Below the pieces are notes generated by a model that did not search any database, was not told the DNA's origin, and saw only the letters and a program-made list of their open reading frames with translations. Source: Lachnospiraceae bacterium (GTDB lineage: Bacteria > Bacillota > Clostridia > Lachnospirales > Lachnospiraceae). Taken from it: DNA of 64,000 bases. The stretch lies in contig JAMPGL010000013.1 of the NCBI GenBank assembly GCA_023663945.1, positions 1 through 64,000 on the forward strand. The letters run 5' to 3'. How positions within the stretch are numbered: the first letter of the stretch is position 1; each line of letters opens with the position of its first letter. Shown here one piece after another: positions 42,799 to 51,345 of the stretch. The position numbers were made by a program, and so were the translations under genes.

Positions 42799-43842
42799 AT
42801 GAATAAAAAATGGTACATAACGATAGCGGCGGCGTTAACGACGGCAGTCCTTTCCGGCTGCGGCAGGACAGACGGTGAAAATATCCATGCGGGCATGGAA
42901 ATGATAACCGCATTGGAATACGATGGGGCTCTCGCCAGCTTTCAGGCTGCGCGGGAAGCAAAAGAGGATGAGAGGCTGATTCTTAGGGGAGAAGGGATTG
43001 CCTACATGGGAAAGACCATGTATGAGGAGGCGTCTTCGGCTTTTGAACAGGCTCTTTCAGGCAGTGACGGAAGAATCGTGGATTTGGATTATGACATCAA
43101 CTATTACCTTGCCACCGCGTATTATAAGCTGGGGGAAAAGGACAAGGCGGCAAGCGTTTACGATGCAATTACAGCCCTTAAGAGCGATGCAGAAGATGCC
43201 TATTATTTAAGGGGCGTTATCCGGACGGAGCAGGGAAGCTTAGAAGCTGCCCGGGAGGACTTTGACAAGGCGATAGCCTTAAATAGTAAGGACTACGACA
43301 GGCTGATTGAGATTTACAGCGTGCTGGCGGCAAACGGTTTTCGGGAAGTGGGACAGGAGTACCTGCAGGCGGCCATGGATGCAGGCACTAAGGATATGAC
43401 CAATTATGAAAAAGGCAGAATCTGCTACTATCTGGAAGACTATGAAAATGCCAGAACTTATCTGGAAAAGGCACGGGATGAGGGCGGCTATGAGGCGGTT
43501 TTGGTCTTAGGGAAGACCTATGAGATCTTGGGGGACAATAATTACGCAATCAGCGTATACAACAGTTATCTGGACAGCGGGGAGGCAAATCCCCAGGTTT
43601 ACAACCAGCTTGGTCTTTGCAGGATGAATATGGGAGATTATCAGGGGGCGCTGAGTGCTTTTCAGGCGGCAATGAAGATAGAGGACAACGGGATGATGCA
43701 GACCTTAAAGATGAATGAAATCATTGCTTATGAATATTTGGGGGAGTACCGTCAGGCGGAGGTGCTTATGGGAAGCTATCTGCGGACATATCCGGATGAT
43801 GAGATGGCGCAGAGGGAGCATGTTTTCTTGAAGACGAGGTAA
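42799..43842 (+). CDS. TPR-repeat lipoprotein
   Basis: 347 residues from ATG 42799 (GGAG about 8 bases ahead); a longer frame from 42727 would bury the signal. Lipobox LSGC (Cys 19) after a hydrophobic signal, so it is anchored on the outer face of the membrane. Then a series of tetratricopeptide repeats of 34 residues, for example IAYMGKTMYEEASSAFEQAL, YYKLGEKDKAASVYDAIT, YYLRGVIRTEQGSLEAAREDF and LGLCRMNMGDYQGALSAFQA. TPR domains hold protein complexes together; the partner is unknown. No enzyme motif. Confidence 0.88.
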   Translation: MNKKWYITIAAALTTAVLSGCGRTDGENIHAGMEMITALEYDGALASFQAAREAKEDERLILRGEGIAYMGKTMYEEASSAFEQALSGSDGRIVDLDYDINYYLATAYYKLGEKDKAASVYDAITALKSDAEDAYYLRGVIRTEQGSLEAAREDFDKAIALNSKDYDRLIEIYSVLAANGFREVGQEYLQAAMDAGTKDMTNYEKGRICYYLEDYENARTYLEKARDEGGYEAVLVLGKTYEILGDNNYAISVYNSYLDSGEANPQVYNQLGLCRMNMGDYQGALSAFQAAMKIEDNGMMQTLKMNEIIAYEYLGEYRQAEVLMGSYLRTYPDDEMAQREHVFLKTR

Positions 43843-43871
43843 ACAGATATTTAACAATATACTGATAAATG

Positions 43872-43919
43872 GCACAACATATTATGTTAATTATTTTATG
43901 TTAACACAATATGTTGTGT
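43872..43919. promoter_or_regulatory. NrdR-type operator pair upstream of nrdD
   Basis: ACACAATATGTTGTGT (43904-43919) matches the 16-base NrdR box consensus acaCwAtATaTwGtgt at 15 of 16 positions. About 30 bases upstream ACAACATATTATGTTA (43874-43889) is a weaker half-matching box, about three helical turns away as is usual for NrdR pairs. The two can also pair with each other as a hairpin followed by TTTTT, so the same DNA may end the TPR lipoprotein transcript. Confidence 0.75.
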
Positions 43920-43925
43920 TTTTGG

Positions 43926-43954
43926 TTGACTTTTACTTGTGACAATGCTAAACT
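43926..43954 (+). promoter_or_regulatory. nrdD promoter
   Basis: -35 TTGACT (43926-43931), 17 bases, -10 TAAACT (43949-43954). The strong NrdR-type box ends 7 bases ahead of the -35. Confidence 0.7.
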
Positions 43955-44017
43955 CTTAGTATACGGTGTTTTTTTGAATTATGTAAACCAAATGCAACTA
44001 CCAAAGGGGGATATTTC

Positions 44018-46408
44018 ATGTTTCAGGTGATCAAAAGAGAAGGCGAAGCGGCAGATTTTACGCTGACTAAGATCAGCGACGCCATTATGAAGGCATTCAA
44101 TGCCACAGATGTGCAGTATAATAATGATGTGATAGATCTGCTTGCCCTTCGTGTTACGGCAGACTTTCAAGGGAAGGTGAAGAACGACGGCATCCATGTG
44201 GAGGATATTCAGGACAGCGTGGAGAAGGTTTTGGAGCAGGCCGGTTATGCGGAGGCTGCCAAGGCGTATATTTTGTACCGGAAGCAGCGCGAGAAAATGC
44301 GCACCATGAAATCTACGATTTTGGATTACAAGGATGTTGTGAACAGTTATGTAAAGGTTGAGGACTGGCGGGTAAAAGAAAACTCGACCGTCACTTATTC
44401 CGTGGGCGGGCTGATTTTGAGCAACTCCGGCGCTGTCACCGCTAACTACTGGCTGTCTGAGATTTATGATGCGGAGATTGCGGAGGCGCATCGCAATGCA
44501 GATATTCATATCCATGATTTGTCCATGCTTACCGGATATTGCGCGGGCTGGTCTTTAAAGCAGCTTATCACCGAGGGATTAGGCGGAATCACGGGCAAGA
44601 TTACATCCGCTCCGGCGGCGCATCTTTCCGTGTTGTGCAATCAGATGGTGAACTTCCTTGGCATTATGCAGAACGAGTGGGCGGGCGCACAGGCGTTCTC
44701 CTCCTTTGATACATACCTTGCGCCTTTTGTAAAGGTGGATCATCTTTCTTATAAAGAGGTAAAGAAGTGTATTGAGGCGTTTATCTATGGCGTTAATACG
44801 CCCAGCAGATGGGGAACTCAGGCGCCTTTCTCCAATATCACGTTAGACTGGACGGTTCCTTCGGACTTGGCGGAGCTTCCGGCAATCGTGGGCGGGGAAG
44901 AGATGGATTTCAAGTATAAGGACTGCAAAAAGGAAATGGATATGATCAATAAGGCGTTTATTGAGACCATGATTGAGGGTGACGCCAACGGAAGAGGCTT
45001 CCAGTACCCGATTCCCACCTATTCCATTACCAGAGATTTTGACTGGTCGGACACGGAAAACAACCGTCTTTTATTTGAGATGACAGCAAAATACGGGACT
45101 CCGTATTTTTCAAACTATATTAATTCGGATATGGAGCCCAGCGACGTGCGGAGTATGTGCTGCAGGCTCAGGCTGGATCTTCGGGAACTGCGCAAGAAGA
45201 CGGGCGGTTTCTTCGGTTCAGGAGAGAGCACGGGAAGCGTAGGCGTGGTAACCATCAACATGCCGAGGATTGCATACCTTTCCGCGACCAAGGATGATTT
45301 TTATAAACGTTTAAATAAGATGATGGACATTGCGGCAAGATCCCTTAAGATGAAACGCGACGTGATCACCAGACTGCTTGACGAGGGGCTTTATCCGTAT
45401 ACAAAGCGTTATTTGGGAACCTTTGACAATCATTTTTCTACCATCGGTTTAATTGGAATGAACGAGGCAGGGCTTAACGCTAACTGGCTTCGCGCGGATA
45501 TGACGGATAAGAGGACTCAGGAATTTACCAAAGAGGTTTTGAACCATATGAGAAGCCGTCTTTCCGATTATCAGGAGCAGTACGGGGATTTGTACAATCT
45601 GGAGGCGACACCGGCGGAAAGCACCACTTATCGTCTTGCAAAGCATGACAAAAAGAAATGGCCGGCAATCAAGACGGTGGGCAAGCTGGGAGATACCCCT
45701 TATTACACCAACTCCTCCCATCTGCCGGTAGATTTTTCCGAGGATATTTTTGATGCTTTGGATATTCAGGATGAATTGCAGACTTTATATACATCGGGAA
45801 CGGTATTTCATGCGTTTTTGGGAGAAAAGCTTCCGGATTGGAGGGCGGCGGCAGATTTGATCCGCACCATAGCCGAAAACTACAAGCTGCCTTATTACAC
45901 TCTTTCTCCTACATATTCTATCTGCAAAGAGCACGGCTATCTGGCAGGGGAGCAGGCAATCTGCCCTCACTGCGGAAAGAAGACGGAAATTTACAGCCGT
46001 ATTACCGGATATTACCGTCCGGTGCAGAATTGGAATGACGGAAAGCTTCAGGAGTACGAGAACCGCACCACTTACAATATACAGAAATCCGTATTAAAGA
46101 AGCCGATTACCAGCGTGGTTACTTTGTCGGATTATGAAAATAAGGTAAAGGTGTCCGTGAAGGTTCCGGAGCAGATTGCGTATCTGTTCACCACCAAGAC
46201 CTGTCCAAACTGTAAGCTGGCAAAGGAATATCTGAAGAATTTCAAGTACATTTTGATTGATGCGGAAGAAAATATAGAATTGGCGAACAAATACGGAGTG
46301 ATGCAGGCTCCTACGCTGGTGGTGGCTGACAGTGACGGTGTTCATAAATATGTGAACGCCTCCCGAATTAAGCAATTTGTGGACAGCCAGATGCAGGTGC
46401 TTGTATAA
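44018..46408 (+). CDS. nrdD: Anaerobic (class III) ribonucleoside-triphosphate reductase with fused glutaredoxin-like tail
   Basis: 796 residues; reduces ribonucleotides to deoxyribonucleotides without oxygen. ATP-cone at 1-95 (FQVIKREGEAADFTLTKISD), a glycyl-radical enzyme barrel with MCCRLRLDLRELRKK (thiyl Cys region), the zinc site with CPHC (649-652), and the radical Gly664 in RITGYYR. After the radical domain comes a thioredoxin-fold domain (about 712-796) with C729-P-N-C732 and a cis-Pro in MQAPTLVV, absent from E. coli NrdD. A fused dithiol suggests that glutaredoxin/thioredoxin, not formate, provides electrons (inference). AAGGGGG precedes the ATG. The activating enzyme nrdG is not beside it. 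Confidence 0.93.
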   Translation: MFQVIKREGEAADFTLTKISDAIMKAFNATDVQYNNDVIDLLALRVTADFQGKVKNDGIHVEDIQDSVEKVLEQAGYAEAAKAYILYRKQREKMRTMKSTILDYKDVVNSYVKVEDWRVKENSTVTYSVGGLILSNSGAVTANYWLSEIYDAEIAEAHRNADIHIHDLSMLTGYCAGWSLKQLITEGLGGITGKITSAPAAHLSVLCNQMVNFLGIMQNEWAGAQAFSSFDTYLAPFVKVDHLSYKEVKKCIEAFIYGVNTPSRWGTQAPFSNITLDWTVPSDLAELPAIVGGEEMDFKYKDCKKEMDMINKAFIETMIEGDANGRGFQYPIPTYSITRDFDWSDTENNRLLFEMTAKYGTPYFSNYINSDMEPSDVRSMCCRLRLDLRELRKKTGGFFGSGESTGSVGVVTINMPRIAYLSATKDDFYKRLNKMMDIAARSLKMKRDVITRLLDEGLYPYTKRYLGTFDNHFSTIGLIGMNEAGLNANWLRADMTDKRTQEFTKEVLNHMRSRLSDYQEQYGDLYNLEATPAESTTYRLAKHDKKKWPAIKTVGKLGDTPYYTNSSHLPVDFSEDIFDALDIQDELQTLYTSGTVFHAFLGEKLPDWRAAADLIRTIAENYKLPYYTLSPTYSICKEHGYLAGEQAICPHCGKKTEIYSRITGYYRPVQNWNDGKLQEYENRTTYNIQKSVLKKPITSVVTLSDYENKVKVSVKVPEQIAYLFTTKTCPNCKLAKEYLKNFKYILIDAEENIELANKYGVMQAPTLVVADSDGVHKYVNASRIKQFVDSQMQVLV

Positions 46409-46425
46409 TCGAGGATTGACAAATG

Positions 46426-46454
46426 AAAGACGTTGTTCAAAGCAGCGTCTTTTT
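46426..46454 (+). terminator. nrdD terminator
   Basis: AAAGACG (46426-46432) pairs with CGTCTTT (46446-46452) around a 13-base loop, with TTTTT (46450-46454). Confidence 0.75.
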
Positions 46455-46479
46455 CCCGTAAAGAATGTGGAGGATTATT

Positions 46480-47412
46480 ATGATAAATAAGCTGGTGGAA
46501 AGGATCCGCAGGACAAATGCGTCGATTGTTGTTGGGCTGGATCCTATGATGAAGTTTGTGCCGGAGCATATCCAAAAGAAAGCCTTTTCGGAGTATGGAG
46601 AGACCTTGGAGGGTGCAGGCGAGGCAGTCTGGCAGTATAATAAGGAGCTGATAGACCATATTTACGACCTGATTCCGGCGGTAAAACCGCAGATTGCCAT
46701 GTATGAGCAGTTCGGCATTCCGGGGCTTGCCGCTTTCAAGAGGACGATTGATTATTGTAAGGAAAAGGGGCTTATCGTAATCGGCGATGTCAAGAGGGGC
46801 GACATTGGCTCCACGTCAGAGGCATATGCAGTGGGACATCTGGGAACGGTTCAGGTGGGAAATAATCATTACAAAGTATTTGACGAGGATTTTGCCACGG
46901 TCAATCCTTACTTGGGCTCCGACGGGGTAAAGCCGTTTCTGAAGGTATGCAAAGAGGAGCACAAAGGAATCTTTATTCTGGTAAAGACCTCCAATCCAAG
47001 CAGCGGAGAGTTTCAGGATCGGATGATTGCAGATGCCGGCAGACCTCTTTATGAGGTGGTGGGAGAACAGGCCGCAGGCTGGGCGGAGGAGCTTATGGGA
47101 GACGCTTACAGCTATGTGGGAGCGGTGGCAGGCGCCACTTATCCGGAAATGGGGAAAGCACTGCGAGGGGTCATGCCCAAAAGCTATATTTTAGTCCCCG
47201 GCTACGGTGCGCAGGGCGGTAAAGGAAAAGATTTAGTGCATTTCTTTAATGAGGATGGATTGGGAGCAATCGTTAATTCTTCCAGAGGCATCATTGCCGC
47301 ATACCAGCAGGAAAAATATGCATCCTTTGGAGGCGGCAGGTTCGGGGAGGCTGCGCGGGCGGCAGTTATCGATATGAGAGAGGATATTGCGCAGGCGTTA
47401 AATTCGCGTTAG
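46480..47412 (+). CDS. pyrF: Orotidine 5'-phosphate decarboxylase (type 2)
   Basis: 310 residues from ATG 46480 with GGAGG ahead. Converts OMP to UMP. The length and VVGLDPMMKFVPE start mark the longer type-2 (mycobacterial/clostridial) subfamily. Catalytic K-x-D/K cluster is in VIGDVKRGDIGSTSEAYA (shown as GDVKRGDIGS), phosphate binding in ILVPGYGAQGG and VNSSRGI. It is followed after 19 bases by pyrE, so the two last steps of UMP synthesis are one unit. The rest of the pyr pathway is not in this window. Confidence 0.96.
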   Translation: MINKLVERIRRTNASIVVGLDPMMKFVPEHIQKKAFSEYGETLEGAGEAVWQYNKELIDHIYDLIPAVKPQIAMYEQFGIPGLAAFKRTIDYCKEKGLIVIGDVKRGDIGSTSEAYAVGHLGTVQVGNNHYKVFDEDFATVNPYLGSDGVKPFLKVCKEEHKGIFILVKTSNPSSGEFQDRMIADAGRPLYEVVGEQAAGWAEELMGDAYSYVGAVAGATYPEMGKALRGVMPKSYILVPGYGAQGGKGKDLVHFFNEDGLGAIVNSSRGIIAAYQQEKYASFGGGRFGEAARAAVIDMREDIAQALNSR

Positions 47413-47431
47413 GAGAAGGAGAAACAGATAC

Positions 47432-48106
47432 ATGGAAGGCTACAAGCAGGAATTTATTGAATTTATGGTAGACAGTCAGGTGCTTAAATTCGGGGAGTTC
47501 ACTTTAAAAAGCGGACGGAAATCTCCTTTTTTCATGAATGCGGGCGGGTATGTGACGGGAACCCAGCTTCGGAAATTGGGCGAGTATTATGCCAAGGCAA
47601 TTAAGGAGAATTATGGGCTTGATTTTGACGTGCTGTTCGGACCGGCTTATAAGGGGATTCCTCTTTCGGTGGCAGCGGCTATGGCAATCAGTGAGCTATA
47701 CGGAAAGGACGTGCGCTACTGCTCTAACCGGAAGGAAGTAAAAGACCACGGTGATGCAGGCATCCTGCTTGGAAGCAAGTTGAAGGACGGAGACCGGGTA
47801 GTCATCATTGAGGATGTGACCACATCCGGAAAGTCCATTGAGGAGACATTCCCTATCATCAAGGCGCAGGCGGATGTGGAGATTAAGGGGCTGATGGTTT
47901 CCTTAAACCGCATGGAAAAGGGACAGGGTGAGATGAGCGCGCTTAAAGAGATTCAAGAAAAGTACGGATTTGGTGCCAATGCGATTGTGACTATGCAGGA
48001 GGTTGTGGAGTATCTCTATAATCGCCCTTACAAGGGACAAATATATATTAATGAGGAACGGAAGGCGTCGATTGACGCATATTATGAACAGTATGGTGCA
48101 AAATAA
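47432..48106 (+). CDS. pyrE: Orotate phosphoribosyltransferase
   Basis: 224 residues. Joins orotate and PRPP to OMP. Features: FTLKSGRKSPFFMNAGGY near the N-terminus (orotate loop), FGPAYKGIPLS, YCSNRKEVKDHGDAG (flexible catalytic loop with Lys) and the PRPP motif VVIIEDVTTSGKSIEET. AGGAGAAGGAG lies ahead of the start. The transcript may go on into the small membrane protein at 48131. Confidence 0.96.
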   Translation: MEGYKQEFIEFMVDSQVLKFGEFTLKSGRKSPFFMNAGGYVTGTQLRKLGEYYAKAIKENYGLDFDVLFGPAYKGIPLSVAAAMAISELYGKDVRYCSNRKEVKDHGDAGILLGSKLKDGDRVVIIEDVTTSGKSIEETFPIIKAQADVEIKGLMVSLNRMEKGQGEMSALKEIQEKYGFGANAIVTMQEVVEYLYNRPYKGQIYINEERKASIDAYYEQYGAK

Positions 48107-48130
48107 TTTCTGATTCAGAAAGGAGCGGGC

Positions 48131-48283
48131 ATGGAAGAAAAGGTATACAAAACCATGAATGGTGCCGGAGCAATGAGCATTGCAGTCGGCGTGGTAACTT
48201 TATTGACAGGGATTGTCTGTGGAATTTTAATGATTATCGGCGGTGCAAAGCTGCTTGCAGGCAAATCAAAAATCTTGTTTTAG
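48131..48283 (+). CDS. 50-residue membrane peptide
   Basis: ATG 48131 follows AAAGGAG with 6-base spacing; the frame is open for 50 codons to TAG 48281-48283. Reads MEEKVYKTMNGAGAMSIAVG and so on, with one long membrane helix (about 14-43, Gly-rich and Val/Ile-rich) and a basic C-terminus (GKSKILF). Too small to classify. It follows pyrE by 24 bases. The RBS and clean hydrophobic helix support a real gene. Confidence 0.6.
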   Translation: MEEKVYKTMNGAGAMSIAVGVVTLLTGIVCGILMIIGGAKLLAGKSKILF

Positions 48284-48331
48284 GGGTAAAGGGGCGTTCC
48301 GGAAGCGGGATGCCTCTTTGTGGTGCATAAT

Positions 48332-48655
48332 ATGTTCAGAAATAAAGGTTATATTTTCACAAACCGCCAATATTCCAAAGTGGGAATCATGTCAACTATT
48401 TTGGGGATACTGTCTTGTATCACGTTAGGGACTGCGGTTTATCTTGCTTACCGGAATGGAGGACAAAGCTCCGCGCGGTATGGAACGGCGGCTCTTTTTG
48501 CGGAAATTTTTATGGCTGTGGGCGCCATTTTAGGGATTTATTCTTCAACGGAAAAGGATAAATTTAAATTATTCACAGTGCTTGGCATCCTGATAAATAT
48601 GATGGCGTTTGGGATGCTGAGTCTGATTTTGTATGCAGGAGTGTATGTGGAATGA
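48332..48655 (+). CDS. Small four-helix membrane protein (DUF6142-like)
   Basis: 107 residues from ATG 48332; a GTG at 48320 is an alternative, and neither has a clear ribosome site. Starts MFRNKGYIFTNRQYSKVGIM, followed by helices at about 16-37, 49-70 and 78-103. The N-terminal pattern recalls a family of small clostridial membrane proteins (I think DUF6142; from memory). A hairpin GGGGCGTTCC/GGATGCCTC upstream (about 48293-48318) may end the previous transcript. The stop overlaps the aminopeptidase start (ATGA), so it is co-translated with it. Confidence 0.65.
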   Translation: MFRNKGYIFTNRQYSKVGIMSTILGILSCITLGTAVYLAYRNGGQSSARYGTAALFAEIFMAVGAILGIYSSTEKDKFKLFTVLGILINMMAFGMLSLILYAGVYVE

Positions 48656-50718
48656 TGAATGAAGAGAGATTTGCGCTGGCGGAGGAACGTCTGGCTGTTA
48701 TAGGGGAAGAGAAGGTCCTTGCCGGAAAATACAGAGATTATTTTGAGAAGACGGCAGATTTTTTGATGATGGCATGCGGGGTTTATAAGCAGATTGCCGA
48801 CGGAAGCTATAAGGAGAAATCCCTTTTGGAGTTAAAGGAGAGCAATTACAGACTGTATGAGGATATTCTTCCTGAAAATTATGAGAAAAGCTATGCCAAT
48901 CCGGCGTATGCAGGGGAGTGCTTCGGCGGTGAGTACGGGAAGCTTTTGTGCGTTCTTCTATCGGAGCTGCGGAGCGTGATTGTGCCTGCATTTGAGCAGA
49001 GGCTGGAGGATCTGGTAATCCGGCTGGAGCTTTTTTTGGAGGTTTACGGTTCCTTCTGCTGTGAAAAGGAGGAGGGCGGTAAGCTTCCGGATGTCGAAAA
49101 CATTAGGGAAATCCTGTACTATTATGTGAATGATTATACCAGAGATGCATTTGATAAGAAGCTTTTTGATTTGTTAGAGCCCTCGTCGGATTTTGCGCTC
49201 AGGATTATCGAGGGAGATCTTTCCGACCCTAGGTATCTGTACTTTTTTGGGGAGTATGTGACCGAAAACCAGATTGCCATGTGGAGGCATCTGCAAGAGC
49301 TTGACCCGGAAACCATCCAGAAAATGGCGGACACTTATACGGAGGGGTATCGGATTGGCTTTCAGGCGGGAAACAAGGACATTACCAAAAAGAAAACGGT
49401 AAATATCCGTTATTGTCTGGGGTTTGAGCCGATGATTCGTCGGGCGGTGGAAAACTTTAGAAAGATGGGGCTTTTGTCAACCGTAAACCGTGCGGATTCC
49501 AGCCTTTTGCAGGGAAAAGGTTTAAGGAGAGCCGGGTACTACGGTGCTGTTCCCAATAAGCAGTATGATTTTGACCATAAAGATGACCAAGCGCTGGTGC
49601 TGGACAAAAAGCTGATTCAGGTTCGGTTAGAGGCATGGAAAGAAGCTTATGAGAAGTATAAGGAGCAGGCATCATATTTTGGCGGGCCCGCGGTGGTGGA
49701 AGTCTTTGGGGAGGCGCCGGCGGAGCTTAAGGAGAAGCCGGAGGCTGTGCACTTGACGGAGGAACAGCAGAAGCTTGTTGTAGAATATATGGCGTCGGCA
49801 GGGGAATTGCAGAACCATTATATTAAGGGCGAAGAGCGCAGCTTTACTATCATTGCGTTCCCGGTGCCGGAGATTGGTCCGGATTTTCCGGAGATTTTTG
49901 ACGAGGTCATCCGGATTAACACCCTTGATTATAAGCTTTATCAGAGAATGCAGCAGATTATCGTGGATACTTTGGATAAAGGAAAATATGTGCAGGTGAA
50001 GGGGATGAAAGGCAACCGCACGAATTTGAAGATTATGCTTCATAAGCTGCAAAATCCGGAAAAGGAGACGAACTTTGAAAATTGTGTGGCGGACGTAAAT
50101 ATTCCGGTGGGAGAGGTGTTTACCTCGCCGATGCTTGCCGGGACGGAAGGGGTTCTGCATGTTAGCCGGGTCTTTTTAAACGAGCTGGAATATAAGGAAC
50201 TGGAACTGACCATTAAGGACGGCATGGTAGTAGATTATGACTGCAATAATTTTGACAGCCGGGAAAAGAATCAAAAATATATTAAGGATAATGTCCTTTT
50301 CCACCATGACAGTCTTCCGGTGGGTGAATTTGCCATAGGAACCAACACCACGGCGTTTGTGGCGGCAAGGAAGTTTGGCATCGAGGATAAGCTTCCCATC
50401 CTGATTGCGGAAAAGACAGGCCCCCATTTTGCAGTGGGAGACACCTGTTATTCCCACGCGGAGGAGGTGCCCATGTACAATCCGGACGGCAAGGAAATGA
50501 CGGCAAGGGATAATGAATGTTCCATAAAGAGAAAGGAAGATTCCAAGGAGGCATACTTTAACTGTCACACGGATATTACCATTCCTTATGATGAATTGGG
50601 AGAGGTCAGCGTAGTGACTGAGGAGGAGGAAGTGATTCCCGTAATCCTAGAGGGACGGTTTGTGCTGCCCGGATGCGAAGAACTGAACCTTCCCCTTGAT
50701 AAGGCAGGAATTTTATAG
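48652..50718 (+). CDS. M29-type (thermophilic) aminopeptidase with a long N-terminal extension
   Basis: 688 residues. The C-terminal half is an M29/AmpS-like peptidase: NCVADVNIPVGEVFTSP with the first metal Glu, VGEFAIGTNT with the second, EKTGPHFAVGDTCYSH with His and Tyr, and NCHTDITIP with H-x-D. These match the two-metal ligands known from AmpS/AmpT. The N-terminal about 330 residues are not part of classical 370-410-residue M29 enzymes and contain acidic helical segments and YTEGYRIGFQAGNKD. The substrate is unknown; it should be cytoplasmic as there is no signal. It starts in the stop of the small membrane gene. Confidence 0.8.
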   Translation: MMNEERFALAEERLAVIGEEKVLAGKYRDYFEKTADFLMMACGVYKQIADGSYKEKSLLELKESNYRLYEDILPENYEKSYANPAYAGECFGGEYGKLLCVLLSELRSVIVPAFEQRLEDLVIRLELFLEVYGSFCCEKEEGGKLPDVENIREILYYYVNDYTRDAFDKKLFDLLEPSSDFALRIIEGDLSDPRYLYFFGEYVTENQIAMWRHLQELDPETIQKMADTYTEGYRIGFQAGNKDITKKKTVNIRYCLGFEPMIRRAVENFRKMGLLSTVNRADSSLLQGKGLRRAGYYGAVPNKQYDFDHKDDQALVLDKKLIQVRLEAWKEAYEKYKEQASYFGGPAVVEVFGEAPAELKEKPEAVHLTEEQQKLVVEYMASAGELQNHYIKGEERSFTIIAFPVPEIGPDFPEIFDEVIRINTLDYKLYQRMQQIIVDTLDKGKYVQVKGMKGNRTNLKIMLHKLQNPEKETNFENCVADVNIPVGEVFTSPMLAGTEGVLHVSRVFLNELEYKELELTIKDGMVVDYDCNNFDSREKNQKYIKDNVLFHHDSLPVGEFAIGTNTTAFVAARKFGIEDKLPILIAEKTGPHFAVGDTCYSHAEEVPMYNPDGKEMTARDNECSIKRKEDSKEAYFNCHTDITIPYDELGEVSVVTEEEEVIPVILEGRFVLPGCEELNLPLDKAGIL

Positions 50719-50733
50719 TATTATGGTATAGAA

Positions 50734-50796
50734 TAGTGGGAAATTTTTACTTTACCCACTAGAGTTTGTGGTTTTGCCCGGATTTGGCGGGCAAAA
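50734..50796 (+). promoter_or_regulatory. Two hairpins in the purE leader
   Basis: TAGTGGG (50734-50740) pairs with CCCACTA (50755-50761), and TTTTGCCCG (50772-50780) with CGGGCAAAA (50788-50796). They could form an attenuator or end the aminopeptidase transcript. I do not see a known purine or PRPP riboswitch core. Confidence 0.5.
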
Positions 50797-50826
50797 TGAA
50801 TGACAAAGGATAAGCGGAGGATAGAT

Positions 50827-51330
50827 ATGGCACAGGTTGGAATTGTCATGGGAAGCGATTCGGATATGCCGGTTATGGCAAAGGCAGCCGAAATTTTGGA
50901 GGAGCTTGGAATCAGTTTTGAGATGAAGATTATATCCGCCCACAGGGAACCGGACGTGTTTTTTGAATACGCAAAGACTGCGGAGGAAAAGGGATTTAAA
51001 GTTATCATTGCCGGTGCAGGCATGGCGGCGCATCTTCCGGGGATGTGCGCAGCAATTTTTCCCATGCCGGTAATTGGAATCCCCATGCATACGGCTTCTT
51101 TGGGCGGGAGAGACTCTCTGTACTCGATTGTCCAGATGCCCTCAGGAATCCCGGTGGCAACGGTTGCAATCAACGGAGGAACCAACGCCGGACTGCTTGC
51201 GGCTAAGATTCTTGCCACTTCCGATCCGGAGCTGTTACAGAAGCTGAAGGATTACAGCAGGTCCTTAAAAGAGAGTGTCCAAAAAAAGGATGCCAGGCTT
51301 GCACAGACGGGCTATAAGAATTATCAATAA
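50827..51330 (+). CDS. purE: N5-carboxyaminoimidazole ribonucleotide mutase
   Basis: 167 residues from ATG 50827 with GGAGG ahead; an earlier in-frame ATG (50800) is weaker. Class I PurE moves the carboxyl from N5-CAIR to give CAIR. Motifs: VGIVMGSDSDMPVM (4-17), ISAHREPD (catalytic His), IIAGAGMAAHLPGM and GIPMHTASLGGRDSLYSIVQ. The matching purK is not adjacent. First gene of the purE-purM-purN-purD cluster. Confidence 0.97.
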   Translation: MAQVGIVMGSDSDMPVMAKAAEILEELGISFEMKIISAHREPDVFFEYAKTAEEKGFKVIIAGAGMAAHLPGMCAAIFPMPVIGIPMHTASLGGRDSLYSIVQMPSGIPVATVAINGGTNAGLLAAKILATSDPELLQKLKDYSRSLKESVQKKDARLAQTGYKNYQ

Positions 51331-51345
51331 AGGAGCATTATTAGG

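Noticed and set aside
50734..50796. PRPP, ZTP or purine riboswitch ahead of purE
   Set aside because: Only two simple hairpins are visible; none of the conserved cores of those riboswitches could be found.
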